7,045 bases of DNA from Comamonadaceae bacterium (GCA_021286965.1 JAJTBK010000152.1:1-7045); one strand, 5' to 3'. Shown: positions 1-6,918, counted from the stretch's first letter. Program-made: numbers and translations. The notes: generated by a model from the letters alone, not told the origin.

Positions 1-13
1 TACTAATGAAACT

Positions 14-72
14 TTCTAACGCCCTGAATTCAGCCGACGCCGAAGGCGGTCGGCTGCGATGAAAAGTTAGAC
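14..72 (-). other. attC: attC recombination site (59-base element) of the first cassette
   Basis: Read on the minus strand, the site opens with GTCTAAC (72-66, a perfect RYYYAAC core, R'') and closes with GTTAGAA (20-14, GTTRRRY with the last base off, R'). Six bases of the outer cores are complementary. Inside, CAGCCGA/TCGGCTG and CGCC/GGCG form an 11-bp stem around a TTC loop. One unpaired C (G on the other strand) lies on the R'' side. That single extra base in L'' is the usual extrahelical base of attC sites, and it sets the orientation: cassettes read leftward, away from intI. The total length of 59 bp is classical. IntI would be expected to cut the folded single strand at the G/TT of R'. 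Confidence 0.88.
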
Positions 73-339
73 CCGGAGGCCAAAACGGGTAACCCCAACT
101 TGGCGACGGGTGCGAACTGCGAGAAAGCAAAGCGCCACCGAGGCGGCGCAATGCTTGCAAAATAATAGCTTGCCGCGCTTGCTACGCAAGGGCCCACGGC
201 CAAAAAGGCTTGAAAAAAGCAAGCCGCCAGCAGGCGAAGCCCAGACAAACGGCTAGCAAGGCACTGAATAACGCCTGAGAAACTAAATGCCGTTTTAATA
301 AGCATGGCCTGAATATGGCGGGTTTTTATGCGGGACTAA
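20..339 (-). mobile_element. First integron gene cassette (320 bp)
   Basis: The cassette is bounded by the crossover point of the likely attI core (GTTAGTC, minus strand 340-334) and that of the attC R' core (GTTAGAA, 20-14). It would therefore start with TTAGTC at 339 and end with G at 20. It holds one leftward ORF (30-305) and its attC, with about 34 nt before the ORF. No promoter is evident inside, so expression would depend on a promoter on the integrase side. Bases 1-19 would be the beginning of a second cassette. The boundaries follow from the core-site rule (G^TTRRRY) and are reliable only if the attI call is right. Confidence 0.75.
30..305 (-). CDS. Cassette-encoded small protein, DUF1010-like, function unknown
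   Basis: This 91-residue ORF fills the first cassette and reads in the expected cassette direction. Residues 40-75 carry a pattern (CVASAASYYF, then APPRWRFAFSQFAPVAKLGLPVLASGSN) that I recall from DUF1010 proteins, a family often found in integron cassettes; this is from memory, not a search. The N-terminus is hydrophobic (LLAACFFQAFLAVG, about 25-38) and could be a signal-like or membrane segment. The last 13 residues, SNFSSQPTAFGVG, are encoded by the attC itself, and the stop lies in the L' arm. No Shine-Dalgarno is visible before the ATG. The composition is rich in Ala, Ser and Phe, so the ORF may be a chance translation of a non-coding cassette. No function can be assigned. Confidence 0.5.
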   Translation of the reverse strand: MLIKTAFSFSGVIQCLASRLSGLRLLAACFFQAFLAVGPCVASAASYYFASIAPPRWRFAFSQFAPVAKLGLPVLASGSNFSSQPTAFGVG

Positions 340-340
340 C
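334..340 (-). other. attI: Probable attI core site (cassette insertion point)
   Basis: GTTAGTC on the minus strand matches GTTRRRY in six of seven positions. It lies between the cassette ORF and the integrase gene, about 115 bp from the likely intI start, where attI is expected. It is the only good core site between 306 and 455. Accessory IntI-binding repeats could not be defined with confidence; GCGTTACCC (minus strand, 385-377) is a possible weak one. Confidence 0.6.
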
Positions 341-358
341 TAGAAATAGACGATCCGC

Positions 359-387
359 ATCCTAGCGGAAGAAGTCGGGTAACGCAA
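359..387 (-). promoter_or_regulatory. Candidate cassette promoter (Pc) reading toward the cassettes
   Basis: On the minus strand, TTGCGT (387-382) is followed after exactly 17 nt by TAGGAT (364-359), a moderate sigma-70-like pair. It lies just upstream of the attI core and points into the cassette, where a Pc is expected in integrons. The -35 match is only three of six, so this is a positional inference. Confidence 0.33.
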
Positions 388-454
388 CACATCTTGCAGC
401 ATCTAGAGTGAAACCCTCTGATTGTGGCGTTTAGCCAAGCCTAAAATTTTGCGG

Positions 455-1495
455 ATGAAACCGCCTCCACGCTCTGCCCCTGCGCCGTCCGGCCAGCCGG
501 ATGCGGAAGGTACTGCGCCGCCGCCCAAGTTGCTCGATCGGATGCGCATCCACCTGCGCACGCGGCACTACAACATACGTACGGAAGAGGCTTACGTGGA
601 CTGGGCGCGGCGCTTTATTTTGTTCCATCGCAAACGCCATCCACAGGATATGGGGGCGACGGAGGTAGAGGCGTTTTTGAGCTATTTGGCGGTGGAGCGC
701 AATGTGGCTGCTTCCACGCAAAACCAGGCCAAGGCGGCGTTGTTGTATTTGTACAAACAGGTGCTGGGGATGGATTTGCCCTGGCTCGATGAGGTCATAC
801 AGGCCAAGCGCCCCAAGCGTTTGCCGGTGGTGTTGACTCCAGCAGAGGTGCGTGCGCTGCTGATGCATACCGAGGGCACGCCGGGGCTGGTGATTCAGCT
901 CATGTATGGCACGGGCTTGCGCTTGATGGAGGCGCTTCGCCTGCGTGTGAAGGATGTCGAGTTTGCCCGCCGTGAAATCACGGTGCGCGAGGGCAAGGGC
1001 AATAAAGACCGTGTGACGGTGTTGCCTGAAAATTTAATTGCCCCGCTGCAGGCGCAGTTGCAAAAGGCGCGGGCGCTGCATGAAAAGGATTTGGCTGCGG
1101 GCCTGGGGCGGGTGTTATTGCCCCATGCGCTGGCGGTCAAATACCCCAATGCAGACCAAGCTTGGGCATGGCAATGGGTGTTTCCGTCGCCCGTGCGCTC
1201 CACCGATCCGCGCCCGGATGTGCGTACCGGAGAATTATTGGAGCGGCGCCACCATATTTACCCCGAATCGGTGCAGCGCGCTGTGCGCGAGGCGGCGCGG
1301 CGGGCGGAGATTGCCAAGCCGGTGTCGCCCCATGTGCTGCGCCATTCCTTTGCCACGCATTTGCTGCAGGCGGGCTACGATATTCGCACGGTGCAAGAGC
1401 TACTCGGCCATGCCGATGTCAGCACCACCATGATTTACACCCATGTGCTGAACAAAGGCGGGCGGGGAATTTTGAGCCCGCTCGATGCGTTGTGA
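455..1495 (+). CDS. intI: Integron integrase IntI (tyrosine recombinase)
   Basis: This site-specific tyrosine recombinase inserts and excises gene cassettes by attI x attC recombination. From the ATG at 455 it has 346 residues, close to the 320-345 usual for IntI. Catalytic residues, in this numbering, are Arg156 (GTGLR), Lys181 (GKGNKDR), His293 and Arg296 (HVLRHSF), His319 (LLGH) and the nucleophile Tyr328 (TMIYTH). The N-terminal SAM-like DNA-binding domain (about 27-115) starts at KLLDRMR. The insert around 222-245 ([10 protein letters not shown] ... AWQWVFPS) is the additional IntI patch that separates integron integrases from XerC/XerD, so the family call is firm. The gene looks intact. 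An in-frame TTG at 422 would add 11 residues; I prefer ATG because the TTG extension lacks family resemblance, but neither start has a clear Shine-Dalgarno. No LexA box is evident upstream. The attI and cassette lie immediately upstream, as expected. Confidence 0.95.
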   Translation: MKPPPRSAPAPSGQPDAEGTAPPPKLLDRMRIHLRTRHYNIRTEEAYVDWARRFILFHRKRHPQDMGATEVEAFLSYLAVERNVAASTQNQAKAALLYLYKQVLGMDLPWLDEVIQAKRPKRLPVVLTPAEVRALLMHTEGTPGLVIQLMYGTGLRLMEALRLRVKDVEFARREITVREGKGNKDRVTVLPENLIAPLQAQLQKARALHEKDLAAGLGRVLLPHALAVKYPNADQAWAWQWVFPSPVRSTDPRPDVRTGELLERRHHIYPESVQRAVREAARRAEIAKPVSPHVLRHSFATHLLQAGYDIRTVQELLGHADVSTTMIYTHVLNKGGRGILSPLDAL

Positions 1496-1503
1496 ATCAC
1501 AAA

Positions 1504-1519
1504 GGCCCGCTACCGGGTC
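1504..1519. terminator. Weak hairpin between the convergent intI and antitoxin genes
   Basis: GGCCCG and CGGGTC flank a CTAC loop and form a six-pair stem on the + strand (one G-U pair). It lies just after the intI stop codon and also downstream of the antitoxin gene on the other strand. There is no real T-tract on the + side (TGTAGG) and only TTTGTG on the minus side, and on the minus strand the G-U becomes an A-C mismatch. It may be a weak terminator for one or both convergent transcripts. Confidence 0.3.
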
Positions 1520-1555
1520 TGTAGGCTGACCAATGGCAGAGGTGGTAACGCCCCA

Positions 1556-1852
1556 TCAGCCAGTCAGCGGTTGCGGCACCAGTTTTAAACCCAGCGCCTG
1601 CATGACTTTGACGATGGTGGCGTAACTGGGGTTGCCGGTGGCGCAAAGGGAGCGGTAGAGCGCTTCACGCGTCAGGCCGGTATCGCGGGCCAGTTGCGTC
1701 ATGCCACGGGCGCGGGCTATGTCGCCCAGGGCGGCTGCCAGCAGTGTGGGGTCGTTGTCCTCCAGCACCACGGTCAGGTATTCGGCAATTTTTTCTTCGC
1801 TGTCGAGGTAATCCGCAACGTCGAAAGTTTGCAAGTCGGCAATGTGGGTCAT
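1556..1852 (-). CDS. Antitoxin of a RelE/HigB-type module (addiction module antidote, HI1420-like)
   Basis: This 98-residue protein should neutralise the toxin encoded just upstream and repress the operon. The N-terminal FDVADYLDSEEKIAEYL (10-26) and the segment ALGDIARARGMTQLARDTGL (41-60) are hallmarks of the TIGR02684-type antidote proteins as I know them. A helix-turn-helix covers about 51-70 (MTQLARDTGLTREALYRSL), followed by GNPSYATIVKVMQALGL, typical of HigA/Xre-like DNA-binding domains. It is preceded by GGAGG eight nt before the ATG, inside the end of the toxin gene, and follows the toxin stop codon by only 3 nt, so translation is probably coupled. The toxin-first order is that of HigBA-like modules. 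The length is normal and nothing appears broken. Confidence 0.9.
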   Translation of the reverse strand: MTHIADLQTFDVADYLDSEEKIAEYLTVVLEDNDPTLLAAALGDIARARGMTQLARDTGLTREALYRSLCATGNPSYATIVKVMQALGLKLVPQPLTG

Positions 1853-1855
1853 TGG

Positions 1856-2152
1856 TCAGTCCTCCAACGTTCTGGACAAGGCTTTGGCTGCAGCAATGTC
1901 CTTGTCTTGTGTGGATTTGTCGCCACCGCCGAGCATCACCACGATGACCGCGCCGCGCTGGACGTAATACATACGCCAGCCCGGCCCAAAGTCCTCGCGC
2001 ATCTCAAACACGCCATCACCCACGGGTTTGACGTCGCCCAGAAGCCCCAGTTCGACTTTTTTCAATCGTTTCAACAAGCGCACCTGCACTTTGAAGTCGC
2101 GCAGGTTGCCTATCCAGTGCTCAAAGGCTTCGTGCTTGCGGATCGTAAACAT
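1856..2152 (-). CDS. Toxin of the RelE/ParE superfamily (HigB/Gp49-like addiction module killer protein)
   Basis: This 98-residue basic protein is the first gene of the module. FEHWIGNLRDFKVQVRLLKRLKKVELGLLGDVKPVGDGVFEMR is the typical first half of TIGR02683/PF05973 (Gp49-like) killer proteins, with an alpha-helical N-terminus. It is followed by the beta-sheet core: VFEMREDFGPGWRMYY (48-63) and then VVMLGGGDKSTQDKDI (71-86). Family members are usually ribosome-dependent mRNA interferases that halt translation; that activity here is inferred. The conserved Arg in GPGWR and the Lys in GGDKSTQ, common in active family members, are present. The ATG follows a strong palindrome (2161-2176). No good Shine-Dalgarno is seen, and the start may lie close to the transcription start. 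The module is codirectional with gcvP, 71 nt downstream of its stop codon. Confidence 0.9.
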   Translation of the reverse strand: MFTIRKHEAFEHWIGNLRDFKVQVRLLKRLKKVELGLLGDVKPVGDGVFEMREDFGPGWRMYYVQRGAVIVVMLGGGDKSTQDKDIAAAKALSRTLED

Positions 2153-2160
2153 GGGTTAGT

Positions 2161-2176
2161 GTAACCCATGGGTTAC
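2161..2176. promoter_or_regulatory. Palindromic operator of the toxin-antitoxin module
   Basis: GTAACCCATGGGTTAC is a perfect 16-bp palindrome 8 bp upstream of the toxin ATG. A further GGGTTA half-site lies at 2153-2158, overlapping the start. This is the expected binding place of an Xre-type antitoxin or of the toxin-antitoxin complex. On the minus strand TACACT, partly overlapping the palindrome, is a possible -10 element, but I see no convincing -35. The palindrome is seen directly; the operator role is inferred. Confidence 0.55.
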
Positions 2177-2223
2177 GGAATTCCAGCCATTACCGCAGAG
2201 AAAACGCCAGGATGGTGTGTGAT

Positions 2224-5127
2224 TTACCCCAATTCACTCACCGGCACGCAGCTGCAAAACAGGTTGCGGTCGCCGTACACGTTGTCCACCCGGCCCACGG
2301 GGGCCCAGTATTTGGACTGGCGCAGGCTGGCCACCGGGTAGGCGGCGGCTTCGCGCGTGTAGGGGTGGCTCCAGTCCTGGGCCAGCAGGGTGGCGGCGGT
2401 GTGCGGGGCGTTTTTCAGGGGGTTGTCGTCCTGCGGCCAGGTGCCGTTTTCCACTTGGCGGATTTCATCGCGGATGGCGATCATGGCGGCGATGAAGCGT
2501 TCCAGTTCGGCCAGGTCTTCGCTTTCGGTCGGCTCCACCATCAGCGTGTTGGCCACGGGGAAGCTCAACGTGGGGGCGTGGAAGCCGTAGTCGATCAGGC
2601 GCTTGGCGACGTCCTCGGCCATGATGCCGCTGGTTTCCTTCAACTGGCGCAGGTCCAGGATGCACTCGTGCGCGACGTGGCCGTTGGCGCTCGCGTACAG
2701 CGTGGGGTAGTGGTTCTTCAGGCGTGCGCTGATGTAGTTGGCGCTGAGGATGGCGACTTCGGTGGCCGCCGTCAGGCCCTCGGCGCCCATCATGCGGATG
2801 TACATCCAGCTGATCGGCAGCACGGCTGCATTGCCCAGGGGGGCGGCACTCACCGCACCCACCCGGCCTTGCTGGCCTGCGCTGGCGTGGCCGGGCAGGA
2901 AGGGCACCAGGTCTTGCACCACGCACACCGGGCCGACGCCGGGGCCGCCGCCGCCGTGGGGGATGCAGAAGGTTTTGTGCAGGTTCAGGTGGCTGACGTC
3001 GCCGCCAAACTCGCCCGGCGCGGCCACGCCGACCAGGGCGTTCATGTTGGCGCCGTCCACGTACACGCGCCCGCCGTGGCGGTGCACGATCTGGCACAGC
3101 TCCTTGACCTGGGTTTCAAAAACGCCGTGCGTGCTGGGGTAGGTGATCATCACGCAGGCCAGATTCTGGCTGTGCTTTTCGCACTGGGCCTGCAAGTCCT
3201 GCATATCGACGTTGCCGTTCTCGTCGCATTTGGTGACGACGACCTGCATCCCCACCATCTGCGCGCTCGCCGGGTTGGTGCCGTGGGCGCTGCTGGGGAT
3301 CAGGCAGATATTGCGGTGCGCGTTGCCCTGCGCCTCGTGCCAGCCCTTGATGGCCAAGAGGCCGGCGTATTCGCCCTGGCTGCCGGCGTTGGGCTGCAGG
3401 CTGACGCCGGCATAGCCGGTGGCCTGGCACAGCCAGGCGCGCAGTTGCTCGTCGAGCAGGCGGTAGCCTTCGAGCTGGTCGGCGGGCGCGAACGGGTGCA
3501 CGTTCGCGAATTCGGGCCAGGTGATCGGGATCATCTCGCTCGTGGCGTTGAGCTTCATGGTGCAGCTGCCCAGCGGGATCATGCTGCGGTCTAGCGCCAA
3601 GTCCTTGTCGCTCAAGGTGCGGATGTAGCGCAGCATGGCTGTCTCGCTGTGGTGCGTGTTGAACACCGGGTGCGTGAGGAAGCTGCTGGTGCGCAGCAGG
3701 CTGGCGGGAATCAAGCTGGCGGCATTTTCCAGTGCTTCTACGCTGGGCTGGGCGGCGCTGGGCGCCAGGGCCTGCCACAGCAGGGCCAGGTCGGCGCGGG
3801 TGCTGGTTTCGTCGAGCGAGATGCCCACGCACTGGCTGCGCTGTGCGCCCGAGAACGCGCGCAGGTTGGCTCCGGCGGCCAGGGCGCGCTGCACGGCGGC
3901 CTGGGCGGCTTCGCTGCTGCCCAGGTCGATGGTCAGGGTGTCGAAGGCGCTGGCGTGCAAGAGCTTGAGGCCCATTTGCTGCACGCCTGCGGCCAGGATG
4001 GCCGTCAGGCGCGCCACGCGCTGGGCGATGCGCGCCAGGCCCGCCGGGCCGTGGTACACGGCGTACATGCTGGCAATCACTGCGGGCAGCACCTGCGCGG
4101 TGCAGATATTGGAGGTGGCTTTTTCGCGGCGGATGTGTTGCTCGCGCGTTTGCAGCGCCAGGCGGTAGGCGGGCGCGCCGTGCGCGTCCACGCTCACGCC
4201 CACCAGGCGGCCGGGCATGGAGCGCTTGAACGCATCCTGGCAGGCCATGTAGCCAGCGTGCGGGCCGCCCGCGCCCATGGGCATACCAAAACGCTGGGTG
4301 GTGCCGATGACGATGTCGGCACCCATTTCGCCGGGGGCCTTGAGCAGGGTCAGCGCCAGCAGGTCAGCAGCGAGGATGAAGGCTGCGCCCTTGGCGTGGA
4401 TGAGGTCGGCGCTTTGCTGCCAGTCGGCCAGCCAGCCGGTCGAGCCTGGGTATTGGTTGAGGGCGGCAAAGTAGTCGTCGCCGTTGATGGCGGCGATCCA
4501 TTCGTCGGCCGAGCGGATGACCTTGACGGTGAAGCCCAGCGGCGCGGCGCGGGTCTGGATCACCTCGATGGTCTGCGGGTGGCAGTCGCCCGAGACGATG
4601 AAGACGTTGCCCTTGGCCTTGACGGAGCGGCGCGCCAGCGTCATGGCTTCGGCGGCGGCGGTGGCTTCGTCGAGCATGGAGGCGTTGGCGATGTCCATGC
4701 CGGTCAGGTCGGTGACCATGGTCTGGAAGTTGACCAGCGCCTCCATGCGGCCCTGGCTGATTTCGGCCTGGTAGGGCGTGTAGGCGGTGTACCAGGCGGG
4801 GTTTTCGAGGATGTTGCGCAGGATGACGCCCGGCGTGTGCGTGCCGTAGTAGCCCTGGCCGATGAAGCTCTTCTTCACCTGGTTCTTGGCGGCGATGGCC
4901 TTGAGTTCGGCCAGCGCATCGGCCTCGGTGCAGGCCGGGGGCAGGTCCATGGCCTGGGCACGGGCGATGGAGCGCGGCACGATGGAGGCAACCAGGGCGT
5001 GCCGTGTGGCTTCGCCAATCACGCTGAGCATGTGTGCCTCGTCGGCGGCATCGATGCCGATGTGGCGGGGGATGAATTCGCCGGGGTTTTCCAGCGCGGA
5101 CAGGGGCAGGGCGGCAGGGGCGTTCAT
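2224..5127 (-). CDS. gcvP: Glycine dehydrogenase (decarboxylating), P-protein of the glycine cleavage system
   Basis: The P-protein uses pyridoxal phosphate to decarboxylate glycine, releasing CO2 and moving the aminomethyl group onto the lipoyl arm of GcvH in the cytoplasm. At 967 residues it is the single-chain type, whose usual length is about 950-970. The N-terminal half (about 15-450) carries [12 protein letters not shown] (88-99) and [12 protein letters not shown] (109-120). The second half carries the active-site motif HLNLHKTF with the PLP-binding Lys718, followed by the glycine-rich [10 protein letters not shown] loop. Other conserved blocks are [13 protein letters not shown] (515-527), [11 protein letters not shown] (612-622) and YPSTHGVFE (663-671). 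It is the last gene of gcvTHP and follows gcvH after 132 nt that contain a large inverted repeat. The Shine-Dalgarno is weak (TTGAGA, about 9 nt before the ATG). The gene looks complete, and the long ORFs opposite it are antisense shadows. Confidence 0.98.
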   Translation of the reverse strand: MNAPAALPLSALENPGEFIPRHIGIDAADEAHMLSVIGEATRHALVASIVPRSIARAQAMDLPPACTEADALAELKAIAAKNQVKKSFIGQGYYGTHTPGVILRNILENPAWYTAYTPYQAEISQGRMEALVNFQTMVTDLTGMDIANASMLDEATAAAEAMTLARRSVKAKGNVFIVSGDCHPQTIEVIQTRAAPLGFTVKVIRSADEWIAAINGDDYFAALNQYPGSTGWLADWQQSADLIHAKGAAFILAADLLALTLLKAPGEMGADIVIGTTQRFGMPMGAGGPHAGYMACQDAFKRSMPGRLVGVSVDAHGAPAYRLALQTREQHIRREKATSNICTAQVLPAVIASMYAVYHGPAGLARIAQRVARLTAILAAGVQQMGLKLLHASAFDTLTIDLGSSEAAQAAVQRALAAGANLRAFSGAQRSQCVGISLDETSTRADLALLWQALAPSAAQPSVEALENAASLIPASLLRTSSFLTHPVFNTHHSETAMLRYIRTLSDKDLALDRSMIPLGSCTMKLNATSEMIPITWPEFANVHPFAPADQLEGYRLLDEQLRAWLCQATGYAGVSLQPNAGSQGEYAGLLAIKGWHEAQGNAHRNICLIPSSAHGTNPASAQMVGMQVVVTKCDENGNVDMQDLQAQCEKHSQNLACVMITYPSTHGVFETQVKELCQIVHRHGGRVYVDGANMNALVGVAAPGEFGGDVSHLNLHKTFCIPHGGGGPGVGPVCVVQDLVPFLPGHASAGQQGRVGAVSAAPLGNAAVLPISWMYIRMMGAEGLTAATEVAILSANYISARLKNHYPTLYASANGHVAHECILDLRQLKETSGIMAEDVAKRLIDYGFHAPTLSFPVANTLMVEPTESEDLAELERFIAAMIAIRDEIRQVENGTWPQDDNPLKNAPHTAATLLAQDWSHPYTREAAAYPVASLRQSKYWAPVGRVDNVYGDRNLFCSCVPVSELG

Positions 5128-5143
5128 GGGGCCAGTCTCAAAT

Positions 5144-5246
5144 GCTATTAAAAAAGTAGCTGCTTGCGCTGGTCTATCAAGGAGTTGAGGCAGATTTATT
5201 CCTCAAACCCTTTGTGGTCCAGCGCAAGCAGCTATGTTTTTTGATG
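5144..5246. repeat. Intergenic inverted-repeat element, terminator-like on both strands
   Basis: Two perfect 16-bp arms, TAGCTGCTTGCGCTGG (5157-5172) and its complement (5219-5234), flank 46 bases. The loop holds an inner TTGAGG/CCTCAA hairpin (5185-5190/5201-5206). Outside the arms lie a run of six A (5150-5155) and a run of six T (5237-5242), so on either strand the stem is followed at once by a U-tract. The outer flanks also match imperfectly (TATTAAAAAAG against CATCAAAAAACA). I recall many similar TAGCTGCTTGCGC palindromes in intergenic regions of Comamonadaceae, so this is probably one copy of a dispersed REP/MITE-like family. It fills most of the gcvH-gcvP gap and could attenuate or process the mRNA there. 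Confidence 0.82.
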
Positions 5247-5259
5247 GGGGTGTCGGGGC

Positions 5260-5634
5260 TCAGGCGTTGGCGGCGAAGTTGCCGTAGGCGGTCTCGTCCA
5301 TCAGCGCGTCGAGCTCGGCGGGCTTGGAGAGCTTGACCTTGAAGAACCAGCCGCTGGCCAGCGGGTCGCTGTTGGCCAGCGAGGGGTCGGCGCGCAGGGC
5401 TTCGTTCACTTCCACGATTTCGCCCGAAACCGGCATGTACACGTCGGCAGCGGCCTTGACGGATTCGACCACGCCGGCGACTTCGCCCTGGGCGAAGGTT
5501 TTGCCCACTTCGGGCAGATCGACGAACACCACGTCGCCCAGCGCGTCCTGCGCGTGCACGGTGATGCCGACGACGGCGGCGTTGGTGTCAGCGGCGTTGA
5601 TCCACTCGTGGTCTTGGGAGAATTTGATGGTCAT
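5260..5634 (-). CDS. gcvH: Glycine cleavage system H-protein (lipoyl carrier)
   Basis: This 124-residue shuttle carries the aminomethyl intermediate on lipoamide between the P-, T- and L-proteins. The lipoyl-attachment lysine is Lys60 in GVVESVKAAADVY, the canonical ESVKA motif. The protein opens with the typical KFSQDHEW. GITVHAQDALGDVVFVDLPEVG (23-44) is the first half of the lipoyl fold, and the C-terminal part has the usual NSDP...GWFFKVKL and MDETAY segments. The length is normal (about 120-130). A clear Shine-Dalgarno, GGAG, lies six nt before the ATG. The gene follows gcvT by 87 nt and is codirectional with it, so it shares the riboswitch-controlled transcript. Lipoylation would need LipA/LipB or LplA, and the L-protein (Lpd) is also needed; neither is in the window. 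Confidence 0.98.
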   Translation of the reverse strand: MTIKFSQDHEWINAADTNAAVVGITVHAQDALGDVVFVDLPEVGKTFAQGEVAGVVESVKAAADVYMPVSGEIVEVNEALRADPSLANSDPLASGWFFKVKLSKPAELDALMDETAYGNFAANA

Positions 5635-5721
5635 GGAAGGCTCCGAAAAAAAGATGAAAAGCGTGTATGGAGAAAGGCCCAGGGCGCACTGTAGCGGCCT
5701 GGCGCCTTGCGGGAAGGGGGG

Positions 5722-6861
5722 TTAGCCCCGGAAATAGCGCGGCGGCACGAAGGGCGTGGGCGCCACCACCATCGGCACGGGCTTGCCGCGCACGATGGCA
5801 AAAATCTCGGTGCCGGGGGCGGCGTAGTCGGGCTGCACGTAGGCCAGGGCAATGGGCTGGTTGAGCGTGGGTGCGAGCAGGCCGCTGGTCACCTGGCCGA
5901 TGGGCTGGCCGTCCATGTTCTCCAGCACGGCGGGCTCGCGCACCGGCACGCGTTCCTTGGCGATCAGGCCGACGCGTTTTTTCGTCAGCACGGCCGGGTT
6001 GTCGATCTGTGCCAGCACCGTCTCGGCCCCCGGAAAGCCGCCCGCGCGCGCGCCGCCGGTGCGGCGCACTTTCTGGATGGCCCAGTTCAGCGCCGCCTCG
6101 GGCGGCGTGGTGCTGCGGTCGATGTCGTTGCCGTACAGGCACAGGCCGGCTTCGAGGCGCAGCGAGTTGCGTGCGCCCAGGCCAATCGGTTTGACTTCGG
6201 GCTCGGCCAGCAGGGCGCGCGCCAGGGCCTCGGCCTGCGCGCCGGGCACGGAGATTTCAAAGCCGTCCTCGCCGGTGTAGCCGCTGCGGGTGATGAACAG
6301 CTCGGCGCCGTTCCAGCGGAAAGCGCCGCCGCTCATGAACACCAGCTGCTCGGCGCCAGGCACCAGGCGCGCCAGGGCGGCGGCGGCTTGCGGGCCCTGC
6401 AGCGCCAGCAGGCCCTGGGTGGGCATGAGCTCGATCCGGCAGCGGCTGCCGATGCGCGCCTGGATGTGGGCGATGTCGCCCGCCTTGCAGGCGCCGTTGA
6501 CGATGACGAACAGGGTGCTCTCGCCGTTGACCAGGCCCTGGTTGAAGAACATCAGGTCGTCGATGATGCCGCCTTCGTCGTTCAGCAGCAGGCCGTAGCG
6601 CTGCTTGCCTTCGGGCAGGCCGGCTACGTCCACGGGCACCAGGGTCTCGAAGGCGGCAGCGGCGTCGGGGCCGACGAGCTTGAGCTGGCCCATGTGCGAG
6701 ACGTCGAACAGGCCCGCCGCCTGGCGCGTGTGCAGGTGCTCGGCCATCAGGCCGGCGGGGTATTGCACCGGCATGGAGTAGCCCGCAAAGGGCACCATGC
6801 GCGCGCCCAGTTCCAGGTGCAGGGCGTTCAGGGGGGTGGTCAGCAGGTCGGCGGTGGACAC
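5722..6861 (-). CDS. gcvT: Aminomethyltransferase, T-protein of the glycine cleavage system
   Basis: GcvT releases ammonia from the aminomethyl-GcvH intermediate and transfers the one-carbon unit to tetrahydrofolate, giving 5,10-methylene-THF. From the GTG at 6861 it has 379 residues, close to the family norm. The folate-binding domain (about 8-260) includes FAGYSMPVQYP, GLFDVSHMGQ (50-59), GGIIDD with the probable catalytic Asp101, GYTGEDGFEI (194-203) and GLGARNSLRLEAG (227-239). A C-terminal barrel follows from about 285. An in-frame ATG at 6891 would add ten residues (MARICPGETP) but has no Shine-Dalgarno and no family resemblance. The GTG has GGAG eight nt upstream and is followed by STADLLTTPLNALH, a typical start of the protein. 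The gene is first in gcvTHP and sits directly under a glycine riboswitch. Confidence 0.97.
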   Translation of the reverse strand: MSTADLLTTPLNALHLELGARMVPFAGYSMPVQYPAGLMAEHLHTRQAAGLFDVSHMGQLKLVGPDAAAAFETLVPVDVAGLPEGKQRYGLLLNDEGGIIDDLMFFNQGLVNGESTLFVIVNGACKAGDIAHIQARIGSRCRIELMPTQGLLALQGPQAAAALARLVPGAEQLVFMSGGAFRWNGAELFITRSGYTGEDGFEISVPGAQAEALARALLAEPEVKPIGLGARNSLRLEAGLCLYGNDIDRSTTPPEAALNWAIQKVRRTGGARAGGFPGAETVLAQIDNPAVLTKKRVGLIAKERVPVREPAVLENMDGQPIGQVTSGLLAPTLNQPIALAYVQPDYAAPGTEIFAIVRGKPVPMVVAPTPFVPPRYFRG

Positions 6862-6869
6862 GGGTGTTT

Positions 6870-6918
6870 CTCCAGGGCAAATGCGGGCCATGGCGCGCTG
6901 GCCACGGTGTTTGCCCTG
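6870..6918 (-). promoter_or_regulatory. Riboswitch expression platform: SD-adjacent pairing region
   Basis: On the transcript, CAGGGCAAA (6918-6910) is perfectly complementary to TTTGCCCTG (6881-6873), with 28 nt between. The second strand ends on the first G of the gcvT Shine-Dalgarno GGAG (6873-6870). Five bases of the first strand (6918-6914) also belong to the 3' strand of aptamer helix P1, so the two structures exclude each other. When glycine is bound and P1 is formed, the Shine-Dalgarno region would be free. The complementarity is seen directly; the switching mechanism is inferred. Confidence 0.6.

Noticed and set aside
250..300. Possible second attC or core site inside the first cassette (AATAACGCC, CCGTTTTAA)
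   Set aside because: No paired outer cores or L''/L' stem could be found, and the sequence is within the cassette ORF.
422..454. TTG start for intI at 422
   Set aside because: It adds 11 residues unlike known IntI N-termini and overlaps a possible -10 element. The ATG at 455 fits the family length better, though neither has a clear Shine-Dalgarno, so some doubt remains.
1523..1561. Degenerate attC near the end of intI (GGCTGA/TCAGCC with a TAACGCC segment)
   Set aside because: The short inverted repeat lacks paired RYYYAAC and GTTRRRY cores and overlaps the antitoxin stop codon; it is probably coincidental.
1694..2164. + strand ORF covering both toxin-antitoxin genes
   Set aside because: It is antisense to two well-recognised genes and shows no family signature.
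2212..3594. Long + strand ORF (460 codons) opposite gcvP
   Set aside because: It is antisense to an unambiguous gcvP, rich in Val, Gly, Ala and His as expected from the reverse frame of GC-rich coding DNA, and shows no domain.
3649..5151. Long + strand ORF (500 codons) opposite the start of gcvP
   Set aside because: Same reason: a shadow of gcvP codon bias with low-complexity Gly/Ala/Val/Asp composition and no recognisable motif.
5635..5721. Regulatory hairpin or separate promoter between gcvT and gcvH
   Set aside because: Only short, mutually exclusive GC-rich pairings (GGCGC/GCGCC, CCAGG/CCTGG) are visible, with no T-tract and no convincing promoter.
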